Shown here in pieces: positions 45,401 through 56,265 of a stretch of DNA of 64,000 nucleotides. A program made the translations under genes and the position numbers. The stretch spans positions 186,001 to 250,000 of the forward strand of contig JBBHKE010000579.1 of the NCBI GenBank assembly GCA_037447655.1. Direction: 5' to 3'. Source of the DNA: Zygnema cylindricum. Lineage: Eukaryota; Streptophyta; Zygnematophyceae; Zygnematales; Zygnemataceae. Below the pieces are notes generated by a model. It did no database searches and had not been told where the DNA came from. It was given only the letters and a program-made list of their open reading frames with translations. Position 1 is the stretch's first letter. Every line of letters starts with the position of its first letter.

Positions 45401-46190
45401 ATGCAATAGGATCCGTCAATGTCAAAGCTAGGTACACCATCAACAAAGAGGTTCCTTGTATACTTCCTCCCCGCCCCTAGTCCAAAGGTCTTTAGAGCCC
45501 TTAGGGTTGACTTGGTTTTCTTACACGACATTGGGAGGTCCCTTGGTCTTAAGGTGTGCACGGGTCTCATCACGTATCACGTTTCGTTTTGTATCCTATT
45601 GCATAAGGACGTGACATCTCGAGACGGAAAGCAGATCAGGTTGTCGTATTTACAGGACACATTATGGAATTGTTAGACAAGTTATTCAAAGACTTTCTTC
45701 GCGATAGATAGTGCGATAGTGTTCTGATTTTGGAGGTGATGGGAGACCTCCATCAAGCCTTCTATGAGCTTTCTACCGTCAACCTGCATGTTTTCTCCTT
45801 TGGTGAGCAAAGAAGAAAGTGACAGATGTCCTTCGACAAAGCACTTTTGTAGATCTTAGTCGAGACCTCGTAGATCTTCCCCCAAGGGATTTGGTCACAT
45901 CCACGACCTTTGTGGTTGTGGACCTTAGTTTGCAGGGTTGTAGATTTGTTGCCTTTGTGGGTGGTCTTGTTTTAGTTATATTTGGTGGATACTTGTTTTA
46001 GTTAGCATTGCCTTGTTTGTTTAATCTTTTATGCTCACCCCATTTTTTCTCGACTCTTGTAGTCAAACGTTTTTTTGGTTTTTGCCCCCTTATACCCAAG
46101 TGGGTTTTCCGTAGCAAGTTTGGAGTAAAAATTTTGTCCGCGTAGCGTGACATTTTCTGGGGAAAGCGGCATACGTGGCTGCTCTCAAAT
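42493..46190. other. Long stretch with no assigned gene
   Basis: Frames at 43039-43413, 43283-43708 (minus), 45352-45573 (minus) and 45419-45676 have ordinary composition but no motif I recognise. One possible acceptor (CACTTGCAG at about 43050-43058) precedes a 57-codon stretch including FDYTTYPNVFETTGIFPTT. The region 43400-46000 is less AT-rich than its neighbours and may be a decayed retroelement, but no RT, integrase or protease motif is visible. Confidence 0.35.
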
Positions 46191-46945
46191 TTCAACCGTA
46201 CAGTGATCGTAATTTGTAAGATCTTTGTAGGACTAGCTGGTATTACGCTCTAACTGATGTTACTTGCTCAGTTTTTCATTGTATTTGACTATTTGTAGAA
46301 GATACCGTTAAATTCTTGGCCAAACTGTACAATAAAATTGTACGAGTACGCTATTTGCTGTTCATTACAACAGTAATAGCGCACTGAATGTCGTACGCCT
46401 CCTTTCTACAGCTGTATATCGGTATGGCAAATAAGTTTAATGAATTAGTACTTCGTTATCCTGCGTCCAGTACGAAATAAATGATTAGCAAGTACTGAAT
46501 ACTAAAAATTACTCTTTTCCCTGTAATACGTAACGTAACGCGGAAGTATTCCACTTGGAAACATTTCTTCGCTTTACGTGAAGCTTCCATTTGAAAGCTT
46601 TAAAAAGGTTTTTCCTGATCATTCTGCAGTACTGTAGCAGGAATTGAAGGTTTTTTCTTCTTTCTTTCATTTATTCCATCTCATATTATTGCAGATTCTA
46701 TAACCATCTTAAGATTTTAAAGCTTGAATCTTTCTCCATTTTTAATTTTTATTTTCTTACACTGGTTTTTCTCTTTCTTGTAAAGTAGGGTTTAAGACCT
46801 AATTTCTCCCATCAATTGTATTAGTTTTTCAGTTTTTTAGTTTTCAGCTGTTTACTCGCTTATATTATTATTGTTCTTATCATCACCAGAAAGGACAAAA
46901 AAAACTGTTATTATTATATTTTCACATCATCATCAGAAAAATATT
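46191..46945 (+). promoter_or_regulatory. GrpE upstream region and 5' UTR
   Basis: Sequence upstream of the GrpE start codon. TTTAAAAAGG at about 46598 and TATATTATTATT at about 46861 are possible TATA-like elements. A TC-rich stretch at 46640-46680 and CATCATCATCAG just before the ATG look like 5' UTR. The start is chosen because it opens a transit-peptide-like leader in frame with the conserved domain. Confidence 0.35.
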
Positions 46946-47467
46946 ATGGCTTCTCTTTTGACTAAACCCCTTGCCTGTGTGCCTTTTTCTGTAACTAATC
47001 CTTCTACAACAACGCAGTCACATGAAAGCGTCAGTTCCGTTTTTTGCGAAACTAAAAAAACGTTAAAACTGAGCAGAAGCTCACAGAAGTCCAACGACTC
47101 TGCAATTTTTTTTCTCCGGGCAGCAGCAAGGAAGCTTCCAGGAAGCAACGGAAAGGCGACATTCCTGTTGTTCCCTTCCTTTCCATATTTATTTTCCTTC
47201 TTTCTCCCCCTTTCTCTTTCTCTCTCCCCTCTCCCTCCCTCCCTCCCTCCCTCCCTCCTCTCTTCCTCCTCCCTCCTCCCTCCTCCTCCTCCTCTTTTAC
47301 TTTTTTCTTTTTGAGTGCTGAGTTCAATACTTTATTATTTAAGGAAGAAAAAAAGAAGTAAAAGAAGAAGTAAAAGAAGAAGTAAAAGAAGAAGAAGAAA
47401 AAGTGTAGAAGAAGAATAAGAAGAAAAAGTGTAGAAGAAGATGAAAAAGAAAAAGAAGAAGAAGAAG

Positions 47468-47517
<50 letters not shown>

Positions 47518-50500
47518 CCACACTCACACACACACACACACTTTTGTATATGGTGTGTGCCAGGAGAAGATTGGTTAAAAATAATTAGGGGAGTAGAGGC
47601 AGAGAGGGTTAGGGGTAGGCGGAGGGGCAGAGAGGGAGCGTGTGGCAGGGAGGAGAAAGAGGTATTGGGTGACGGAGAAAGTGAGAGAGAGGGAGAGAGT
47701 GGAGAAAGAAACTGTTCCTACCAGAATGGTGGACTACAGGTTTTAAGGCTCTTGGTTTTTTGTGACTCAAGGGAACATGTTATTTCTGAGTATTCTAATT
47801 TGCTTCTTGTTTTCACTTTCCAAAAAGTTTAGTTTTATGAATTTTCTTGGACCACATTTGTCTTTTTCTTTGCATTTTTGGGTGGTCCCTTTTTCTCTCC
47901 TTTTTTTTTTTTAATGTATACATTCTCTATCTATATTTGCACAGAGGAAATCTCTCTTCTTTACATAAGGCTCGTTTTTGTTGGTTTCTTTGTATTTTTC
48001 TTTGTAAAAAGCTTTTTCATTCTAGAATACGACACTTTTTGTCACTACTACAGTTAATAACTCTTATTCAATTGCGTGTTTTCTGATACCAAATCATGGA
48101 TTAGTGTTAATCACTGTATTTAATTTGGTGGCCCATAATGAGCCACGTTGCAAAACATAATCTAGTGTTTATATTTGTTAAAAAGTGTTAATGCTAACTA
48201 TTCAGTGATTCTTATAATCATGGGCGATGCACCATATTAAGAACCTACAATAGACAAGGCATTACAATTGAAGATTCCTGCTCTCTTTTTAGTCTTTTTT
48301 TTGTTATTATCTTGTCTTTTTGTCTCACCTTTTTTGCCGTGTCTTTTTTGTCTTTTTACAGTAATTAGTTGCTTTTTGTTTTACTCACTCTATTGCTCCC
48401 TCTCTCTCCTCCTCTCCCTCTTTCTCTCCCTCTCTCTCTCTTTCTCTCTACAGGCAACCGAAGAAGACGAAGAAGAAGAGGAGGGAATTCATCCGGAATC
48501 CCCAGCTTCTGGCGCGAAAGAATTGATGTCAAAATACAAAGAGGCGGTATTAGATGAAGACGAAACCGGTATCGCTGAAGCCGAGGCTCAACTGGAAGCT
48601 ATTGAAAACGACAGAAATTATTTGTCCCAACAAGTTGCGAGTTTAACAGAGGAAGTAAGCCTCGGAAAGGAGAGGTTTTTACGTTTAAACGCAGATTTTG
48701 ACAATTTTAGGAAAAGGGCGGAAAATGAGAAGAAGGCGATGGCAAATACAGTGAGAGCAGAAGTGGTAGGAGGACTTTTACCGATGATTGATAATTTTGA
48801 AAGGGCAAAAACCGCTATTAAAACCGAAACGGAGGGAGAGCAAAAAATCGATAACAGTTACCAAGGAATTTATAAGCAGTTTGTGGAGGCCATGAAGAGT
48901 ATGGGAGTTATGGCTGTGGAGACAACCGGAAAGGAGTTTGACCCAAATGTGAGATTAATTTTTCTTTCCTTTATTCTTTATGTTTTTTCTTGGGTTTTTT
49001 TGGGTTATTTCTTTTTTGGCTTTCATGTTTTTTTTTTATTGTTTGTGAAGCTATCTGTTTAATTTTTAGTTTTTTGGTATTTTTTGGAATTATGGTTGTG
49101 GAGACAATCGGAAAGAAGTTTGGCTTATTGTTTTTCTTTTTCCTTTTTTCGTTTTTTTTTTTATTTTTTTTTGGGCTCTTTTGCGGTTTTAGGTTTTTTT
49201 TTGAGCTTTTACTTTGGGGGTTTTTTTGTCTGTTTTGTTTTTTTTAAATGTTTGTGAAACTGTCTCTTTCAAATTTTCTGTTTTATTTTGGAGTTATGGG
49301 TGTGGATACAACGGGAGAGGAATTTGACCCAACCGTGAGATGTTTTTTCCCCTTTTGGTTTTTTTTAGTATTCCCTTCTGGTGTTTTTAAATTTTTAGGT
49401 TTTTATTTGTGAAGCTGTCAGTTAAAATTTTAGTTTTATTATTTTCTGGATTTCTCTGTGCTCTCTCTGTCTCCCCCCCCCAACTCTTCGTCCACTCTCT
49501 CTCTCTCATTCTCTCTACCCTTCTCCCCCCCATTTTTTCTCTCTCTCTTTCTCTCTCTTCGCGCCTCTCCTCTGCGTGCTGTCTCCCTCTTTTGCTCTCT
49601 CTTCACTCGTCTCCTTCCCCAGCTCTCCCTCTCTCTTTCTCTTTCTCTTCACCCCTCTCTCCTTCCCCCCCCTCTCTCTCTCTCTTCAACTCTCTGCCTT
49701 CTCTGTTGCTCTCTCTATCTCTTCTCCGTCTCTTTCTCTCTCATCTCTGCTGAGATACTTATTATTTTCCGCTATTTATTTTTTTTGTTTGTTTAATTCT
49801 GAAAGCTTGTTTTCTATTGTGAACTATCTACGCTGCTAAATATTTTCTTTTTGTGGTAATTTCAGAATGGTTCTCTTAGTTCTTTTTTTGGGTTTTATAA
49901 CAGTTTTTCACAGTTTTTTAGGGCAATGTATCAGGTAGCTTACCTCTGTCTATTTTTTATGCTGTTATATTTTGATATAGTAAAGCCTGTTTAATTCTCT
50001 CAATCTCTCATTTCTTTTAGTCTGTTTTGCTCAGCTTTTAAGCCTCAAGAGTGTTCCCTTTGTATTTTTTTTAATATTCCATTTTTTAGAATTCTCTATC
50101 CCTCTCTTTCACTTTTCTTTTTCTTTCCTCTTTTTTTCTCCCATCCTTTTTCTTTTCCTTCCCTTTCTTCTTCTATTCGTATTCTTATTCTTATATTCGT
50201 TCTCATTTCCATTCTCGTTCTTATTCTCATTCTTATTCCCATTCCCATTCCCATTCCCTTTTCTCGTTCTCGTTCTCCTTCTCATTCTATTCCAGTTCTC
50301 ATTCTCATTCTCCTCTCGTTCCTGCTCCCGTTCTCCTTCCCTTTCTCATTCCCGTTGCCATTCCCATTCACATTCGTCTTCTCCTTCTCGTTCCCACTCC
50401 CATACCCATTCTAGTTCTTGTTCTTGTTCTCATACTTATCCCCATTCTCGTTCTCATCCTCATTCTCATTGCCATTCGCCATTGCCATTCCCGTTCCCAT

Positions 50501-50983
50501 ACCCCTTCCCACTCTCCTTCTCGTTCTCGTCCAATTCTCATTCTCGTCCAATTCTCATTCTCATTCCCCTTCTCACTCCCGTTCCAGTTCCCATTCTTGT
50601 CCCTGTTCCGTTCTCGTTCCCATTCCCATTCCCATTCCCGTTTCTGTTCCCACTCTCATTCTCATCCTCCTCATCCTCATTCTCATCCTCCTCATCCTCG
50701 TTCTCATCCTCGTTCCCATTCTCGTTCCCATTCATGTTCTCATTCTTGTTTCTTTTCCTTCCGTTCCCTCCAGGTCCACGAGGCGATTATGAGGGAAGAC
50801 TCGACCACGATCCACGAGGGTTTTATCGTTCAGGAATTTCGAAAGGGATTCGTTTTGGGAGACAAGCTTTTGAGGCCAGCCATGGTCAAAGTTTCCGCGG
50901 GACCGGGACCCTCGAGTGAGGCCGTTTCTGAGGTAATTTCTGAGGCAATTTCCCAAGATTCAGATTCGGAGGAGGTGGCATAG
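46946..50983 (+). CDS. GrpE nucleotide exchange factor, organellar (probably chloroplast), three exons
   Basis: Exons read 46946-47155, 48454-48948 and 50774-50983, giving 304 residues, the usual size for a plant organellar GrpE. GrpE dimers release ADP from DnaK-type Hsp70. Exon 1 begins MASLLTKPLACVPFSV and is rich in Ser, Thr and Lys with few acidic residues, a chloroplast-transit-like leader. Exon 2 has an acidic stretch, a long coiled coil with LNADFDNFRKRAENEKKA, the dimer signature, then VVGGLLPMIDNFERA. Exon 3 has the beta-domain words HEGFIVQEFRKGF and LLRPAMVKVS, followed by an acidic tail ending SDSEEVA. Introns 2 and 3 borders are GT-AG; intron 1 appears to start GC (AAAG|GCGACA), the only in-frame choice I find. 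The transit call is inference; a mitochondrial destination is possible. Confidence 0.9.
47156..48453 (+). other. GrpE intron 1 with several microsatellites
   Basis: The intron holds a polypyrimidine block (47205-47300), an AAG/AAGAAG purine block (47342-47470), an uninterrupted AT repeat (about 47470-47512), a CA repeat (about 47522-47540), a second purine block (47590-47705) and a final pyrimidine tract leading to the acceptor TCTCTACAG (48445-48453). Between 48100 and 48235 a decayed MITE-like sequence with AGTGTTAA words may be present. A cryptic 15-nt exon at 47730-47744 cannot be excluded. Confidence 0.7.
48903..49345 (+). repeat. GrpE intron 2: two tandem echoes of the exon 2 tail and donor
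   Basis: The exon 2 end, GGAGTTATGGCTGTGGAGAC through GACCCAAATGTGAGATT, is repeated inside intron 2 near 49087-49125 (GGAATTATGGTTGTGGAGAC) and near 49291-49345 (GGAGTTATGGGTGTGGATAC, ending GACCCAACCGTGAGATG). A TTTGTGAAGCTGTC-like phrase between copies is also repeated. The unit is about 185-205 bp, and the last copy keeps a donor-like GTGAGA. Confidence 0.85.
49440..50765 (+). repeat. GrpE intron 2 simple-sequence blocks
   Basis: Bases 49450-49745 are a CT-rich block of CTCTCTCTTTCTCTC-like units. Bases 50165-50765 are an imperfect hexanucleotide array of CATTCC, CGTTCT and CATTCT units, running almost to the acceptor CCCTCCAG (50766-50773). The long frames through them on both strands are compositional. 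Confidence 0.9.
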
Positions 50984-50996
50984 AAGGAAGGACGAG

Positions 50997-51032
<36 letters not shown>

Positions 51033-51190
51033 AGGAGAGGAGCGAGAGAGAGGGGGAGGAGAGAGGGGGAGAGGAGGGGTGAGGGGAGGGGAGGGTAGGG
51101 AAACGGGGCCTTGAAATGAGACGGTTTTCGAGGTATTTTTTTCGGGATTTTGCAAGATTCGGATTCCGAGGTGGTAGTATAGATGGGGGA
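50925..51190 (+). repeat. Echo of the GrpE 3' coding end downstream of the stop
   Basis: The last codons and stop (CAAGATTCAGATTCGGAGGA and GTGGCATAGAAGG) return about 190 bp later as CAAGATTCGGATTCCGAGGT and GTAGTATAGATGG near 51151-51187. Both are preceded by a related GAGGYNNTTTYTGAGGTA stretch. A GAGAGAGAGA purine tract follows each copy. This is a tandem duplication of the gene end, now outside the reading frame. Confidence 0.7.
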
Positions 51191-51239
51191 GAGAGAGAGA
51201 GGGCAAGAGAGAATGCATAAAAAATATGAACATATTTTG

Positions 51240-53111
51240 GAAGTGTTTTATAGAGTTTGGTAGAGCAGTTATTTGAAATCGGTACCGTTGTCGTCCTCGA
51301 TAACTTTTTGTAAGTTTTTTGAGAGAGAGAGGATGAATGGAGTTACCATTAATTTTAAATTACAATTTTTTTAGGCAATTTTGAATTTGGTCGTGGAAAA
51401 AGGGAATAATATTCTGGTCCTAAGAGTGGAAGAGGCTTGAGTGGGACTTTTTGAGAGAAAATTGGTATTTTTCTTTTTTTTGTTTAATATCGATTTTATT
51501 AGTCCTCTTTTTTTTTTTTTTGGATGTCGTTGAAACCTATTTAAGCCAAAAGTCAATGGCCATTTTATTTTTTTGTCTTTTTCTTCTTTGAGGGTATTTC
51601 ATCAATGTTGTTTTTGGTAACATCATACATCACATTAAATAAAATTAAATTAAATAAAATTAAATCAAATTGAATTGAATTGAATTGATTTTTTTTTCTA
51701 AAACTGGTACTTTTTATATAGCCCAAAAAAAAAAACTAATATCGCTGGAAAGTATGATAATGTGAAATAAAGCAAATGTTATTCGATACAGTGTTTAATC
51801 TTTCTCTCTTCTTCAATATTTGACAAGTGTCAACGATATCTGAGATTCTGAGAAAATATTGTGCCCTCTCTCTCTGCCTCTCCCTTTCCCTCTCCCACTC
51901 CCTCTCCCACCCTTCCTCCTCGGATCCACGAAGATCTGATCTCCTCCAACTGGTCGATCCTCCCCCTCTCCCTCCCCTCTCCCCCTCTCCCTCTCCCTCT
52001 CCATCTCCCTCTCCCTCTACCTCTCTCGATTGTTTTTACTCTTTACTTTTTTTTTTTTTAATTCGTTGCCCATCTGAGTTATGTGGAAAGTGATGAGCTC
52101 TTAACAGTAAAACCTTATCCGTTCGTTGTCAGGGCAGGAGGGAGCATAATATTTTTGTCGTTTGCAATTTTTGTCTGTATTATAAAGAACGTGTACAAGA
52201 TTTGTTGAAGAGGGAGAGAGGGAGAGAGGGAGAGAGGAGGGGAGGAGAGGTTGTAAATTCACTAAACTCGTCAAGAATTTTCCACCTAGAAAATTTTGAC
52301 CCTAAATAAATATTTTCTCGAAAGTAGTAAAACATTTTATCTATAAAGTTTGGAGATTTTAAATGCTTTGTGATATAACCTTTAAAACTGACACATGGAC
52401 ATAGGAAAAATGGTGAAAAGTACGTTCTTCCGTTCGTCAAAATATCATACCAAGAAGTTTATAAATCGACTGAGTGAAAGTCTATAATTTTCACCATTAA
52501 ATACGCGGAAAACAAAAGGAAAAATAATTGGAAACATAAATGGAAACACTGAACGTACGAAAACTACTGAAAAATAGGAAACAATAATTACTTCATTTAA
52601 CTCATATGCTACTTAAATAAGTTACTAAATACTATGTTGAATAATTACTAAATAATATACCACTTAAGTTGAATGAATTTAACTAATGACGCATGAGTTT
52701 CGGACATACTCACCGAATTCCTCAAAAAAAAATCACTTACAAAAAGTTTTCGGCGGAAATATTCACCAATTTTACTTCCCAATTGTTTTCCACATTTGGC
52801 CCTCTACCTCACCCTCTCTCTCTCTCCCACCCCCCATCCCTCCTTTTGTCTTTATATCTTTTTGGAACGATAAGGAAAATGACAGTAAATATTAGAACTG
52901 CACGGAGTATCGATTGTTGAGTCGAATGTTTTTTTTCTCCAATTAAAAAAGCTATGCCCATGCACACATGCTCCATTTTTTTTTTATTATTATTTTTTTT
53001 TTTTTCGGGAGAATGTTGATCGGAACGTGAGAATCATTCCATTCAATCACAACCGTCAGTTATGAATCACGACAAGTTTGCACTGAAAAAAAAAGTATGA
53101 GGAACAACATA
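51240..53111. other. GrpE 3' flank and AT-rich intergenic sequence
   Basis: No gene recognised. It includes an AATTAAATAAAATTAAAT microsatellite (51635-51690), a pyrimidine block (51868-52025) with AATAAA-like words nearby, and a short GAGAGGGA purine run (52209-52250). Confidence 0.5.
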
Positions 53112-53260
53112 GACACCGCTCATTATTATTAGTGTTAAAGTTTTTTTCGCCACTTAAAACATCTTTGCTCCGTGCACACTTGTCGGATTGTCAATCGAAG
53201 ACCGCTAATAGGAAGGTGAGACTCTTGTCTTCCAATAACAACCGTCGGATTGACAATTCG
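53112..53260. mobile_element. Left half of a TACACCG-family MITE
   Basis: It starts ACACCGCTCATTATTATTAG and follows the left half of 56784-57005 (TTTCGCCACTTAAAACATC, CCGTGCACACTTGTCGGATT, ACCGCTAATAGGAAGGTGAG), then breaks off inside the second half. Confidence 0.7.
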
Positions 53261-53578
53261 GCGTCGATAGCATTATTATATGCATAATGCGTGCTACAAG
53301 CAAAAAAAAGTAAATTGACTGCCTGGAAAAAAACAAATTTAATTGCCCGGCACACACGTCAAAAGAATCGTCAAACTCATGGCAGCGGCGGCTAAAAAAA
53401 AAAAAAACGACTACGTTGAAAAAATCAAATTTGACTGACCGGTATTTAAGTAGCCAATCACAAACGTGGAAAAGTAACAGAGAAACACTCAGACGGACGC
53501 TTCGTTCTTAGTAATATCGATAATTTTGTCGTATGCAGGTCGCAAACGTCACTGTCACCTACACGTGTCCATGTATAC

Positions 53579-53781
53579 TACACCTTGAATCGTTATTAGC
53601 GTATAGAAATTATTAGTGTAATGAAAAAATTAGCATCATTCATTCTAATTTCATGCCAGGAGACGTGGCAGATTATGGTCCACGTCCTTAAATAGTGTAA
53701 TTTATTATATTTAAGGTATCAATGTCAAAATTTTGGGGTGCCGATATAGCGTACATAAGGCTAATAACGATTCACGGTGTA
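53579..53781. mobile_element. MITE, TACACCG family, tandem partner 1
   Basis: It starts TACACCTTGAATCGTTATTA and ends TAATAACGATTCACGGTGTA, about 200 bp. Its last TA (53780-53781) is also the first TA of the next element. The GTCAAAATTTTGGGGTGCCG phrase is shared with the intron 5 element of CCT5. Confidence 0.75.
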
Positions 53782-53999
53782 CACCGTGAATTGCTATTAG
53801 CGTTAATGTTTTTTTCGTCGCCTTTCCTCCGTATACTCGTGTCGGTTTTTAGATCTGGCGGTTGCGATGGAAAGATAAGATTCTCAGCTTCCGATTGGCG
53901 ATCTCAAATCGAAAATCACTAAATCAGACAGATGTGTACGGAGAAAATATGTTTTAAGTGGCGAAAAAATTATTAACACTAATAGCGATACACGGTGTA
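53780..53999. mobile_element. MITE, TACACCG family, tandem partner 2
   Basis: It starts TACACCGTGAATTGCTATTA and ends TAATAGCGATACACGGTGTA, 220 bp, with GTTTTAAGTGGCGAAAAAAT near its right end as in the other short members. Confidence 0.8.
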
Positions 54000-54625
54000 T
54001 CCGTCGCGGCAGATAAGCTCCTCATCGCGCACGGCAGGGGTCGCAAAAAATCAAAATTTCAGAAACCCGAATCCGACATATTTTTTTTTTTTTTAAATCT
54101 GAACAACCGAAATCTGGCAGCGTTATGTCACGCTCAAAAATTATTACCCGGTACCCGATCCGGGTTTACGAAAAAAAAAGTTAAACCGAAACTCGATTTC
54201 TCGCGACTACCCGTACGGCCGTACCCAACCGTACCCTAATAAAAACAAAATTACAGTACATTCCCCTAATAGGCTAAACCTTCCTCTATACCAAGAGCAG
54301 AAAGTACAATAATGCTGGATAGTGTGCACCCCACAGTACAGTAAAGTACTGTACTGTAGTAGTACGTACCTCCGAAAATTTCATTTTTTTTCGTCATTTG
54401 TTTACCCCACCCGCCGTACCCGAGTTTTTTTTATTTTTTCTTTAATCACCCGGCCGAATCCGGCCGGCCCCCAAAATTTGGCACCCGAATCCGTTCCGGA
54501 TCCGACGCGGCCGGCCGGGTAAGGATCGTGTACGGATCCGGGTACCCGATTGTGACATCTGGCGTATGGTGAGTCCGATTCTGAGAATAGCGTATCGGCA
54601 GGTCGCTACTCGATGCATAGTATGC
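54000..54625. other. Unassigned stretch between MITEs
   Basis: GC content rises around 54120-54240 and 54460-54600 with CCGGTACCCGATCCGGGT and CCGGCCGGCC words, forming several small palindromes. There is no coding domain. It may be a diverged satellite or the interior of an unrecognised element. Confidence 0.35.
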
Positions 54626-55135
54626 TACACCGCGCATCGTAATTAGAGTAATGAAAAAATTAGAGTAAAAAAAAGAGAAAAAGATAATTAGAGTAATTTA
54701 CTCTAATTTATGTGATTGAGCTGTTTCAAAAAGGAATTTACTCTAATTTATGCGGTGTACTCTAATTTGGCAAGTTATTATCATCTACTGTAAATAAGGT
54801 ATTTGTACAGAATCTGACAAAACGTACAGTTTATCGTCACTATGACGTTCGCACTACGCGTTTTGTTAAAACGCAGTTACATGATAATGGCCTGTATATC
54901 ATTATTTGTACTTTTTTACTTATAAAAGTACAATTTTGCACGGTCGGACGTCGTCCGTACTCCACACTATTTAAAAAGAACATATATTAGAATTAAAAAC
55001 GCTAATTAAACCTTACCTAAATTAGAATAATGAAAAAATTAGAATCGATTACTCTATTTGATGTGATAGAGTCAAAATTTCGAGCGACCGAATTAGAGTA
55101 ATTTACTCTAATTAGTAATTACGATTCGCGGTGTA
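54626..55135. mobile_element. Long MITE (about 510 bp), TACACCG family, copy 1
   Basis: It starts TACACCGCGCATCGTAATTA and ends TAATTACGATTCGCGGTGTA with TA edges. The interior is rich in ATTAGAGTAA and TTACTCTAAT. It is the reverse complement of 56266-56767 over nearly its full length. Confidence 0.85.
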
Positions 55136-55233
55136 CTGTAGATTCTTGGCGGTAGCTTGCGTAACTTTTTTCAAAATCTTTGACGGTTCACGTTTTACAG
55201 TATATAATTTTACTGTTTATCAATATCCCTGCA

Positions 55234-55335
55234 GCCCGCGTGGCCAAGTGGTAAGGCGCCCATCTTGCTATAGTATTCCTCCTGGATTACTAATCTTCTC
55301 TCGGGAGACCGCTGGTTCAACTCCAGCCGTGGGCA
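55234..55335 (+). tRNA. tRNA-like sequence (intron-containing tRNA, pseudogene or SINE head)
   Basis: GCCCGCG (55234-55240) can pair with CGTGGGC (55328-55334) as an acceptor stem. TGGCCAAGTGG fits an A box, with GCC/GGC as D stem. GCTGGTTCAACTCCAGC is a perfect T arm with a B box. The total of 102 nt needs an insert of about 29 nt in the anticodon region, where I cannot draw a five-pair anticodon stem (only three pairs). The isotype is therefore unassigned. Similar GTGGTTCAAATC...GCGGGCAA sequence occurs at about 57573-57598 in repeat C, which favours a tRNA-derived repeat over a functional gene. Confidence 0.4.
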
Positions 55336-55339
55336 ATTA

Positions 55340-55600
55340 TTTTGACATTCCCAAAATTTAGTTAATTTTGACAGTTTGTTGATGGTTTAGGGTGAAACTC
55401 CTTCCATCAGGAGCAACGTGAGGGTGTTTACTGAAAACTGTACATTTTCGTACCAAGCCGTACTAATTTTTTTAATTTTTTTTTTTATAAAACATGTTAA
55501 ATAGAGGTTTGGCAAGATTCTCCAAAATTTTGGGCGACAACTTTTAACTTCGATTTTGTGTTTTTTCGCACCTGCGAAGCAAACGCTCATTCTATACGAG
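55340..55600. repeat. Dispersed repeat C, copy 2
   Basis: It matches 37530-37720 in order: AAACTGTACATTTTCGTACC, then a T run, TATAAAACATGTTAA, GGCAAGATTCTCCAA and CGCTCATTCTATAC. It directly follows the tRNA-like sequence. Confidence 0.6.
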
Positions 55601-55604
55601 ACAC

Positions 55605-55824
55605 TACACCGTGTATCGCTGTTAGTGTTAACATTTTTTTCGCCACTTAAAACATAGTTTGTCCGTACACACTTGTCCAATTTTGAATTTCACACAGCCA
55701 ATCTGAAGCTATAATTTTGCCTTTCAATCGCAACCGTCAGATCCACAATCCGACATGTGTGTACGAAGAAAAGATGTCTTAAGCGACGAAAAAAATATTA
55801 ACACTAGTAGCGATTCACAGTGTA
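55605..55824. mobile_element. Short MITE, TACACCG family
   Basis: It starts TACACCGTGTATCGCTGTTA and ends CTAGTAGCGATTCACAGTGTA, 220 bp. Its uninterrupted AACACTAGTAGCGATTCAC end serves as the pre-insertion reference for the nested case at 56250-56785. Confidence 0.8.
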
Positions 55825-55945
55825 CACCGCTCATCGTTATTACTTATTAGTGTTAAAGTTTCTTTTCGCCACTAAAAGCATCTTTTCTCCGTGCACACTT
55901 ATCGGATTGTCAACCGGAGACCGCCAATAGGAAGGTGAGCAGTGG
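55823..55945. mobile_element. Left part of a short MITE sharing TA with its neighbour
   Basis: It starts TACACCGCTCATCGTTATTA on the TA that ends the previous element and follows the family to GGAAGGTGAG, where other sequence begins. The right end of the same or a sister element reappears at about 56250-56265 and 56768-56785. Confidence 0.65.
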
Positions 55946-56265
55946 ATCCCAAGTAAGAAAGGGACAAAGCCATGGCGTCGGATGTGAAAGGTACATCGTT
56001 TTAACTGGAGCCGTACTAAAGCCGTACATATCTTATGTCGGCTACTGTACTTTCGGCTTGTAGAAATGATCTGATTGGTAGGCACCTCAGTAGATAGGGG
56101 TTGTGAGAAGGGCGCGTCGGGGGAATAACACGTACAATTGAGTGAACTAGTCGTACGTTTATCTGTACGGTCCGTACACATCTCCGTACCGATATATCGA
56201 TTATCGGCTACCCGAAAAAAGGCAAATCCTTACCGATACACAACACTAGAAAAAAGCGTTAACAC

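Noticed and set aside
47339-47539. Minus-strand frame over the AT and CA repeats
   Set aside because: It consists of Ile-Tyr and Ser-Phe runs from microsatellites in GrpE intron 1.
50418-50919. 124- and 145-codon frames before GrpE exon 3
   Set aside because: They are translations of the hexanucleotide repeat fused by chance to exon 3 in wrong frames; the 50774 acceptor gives the GrpE frame.
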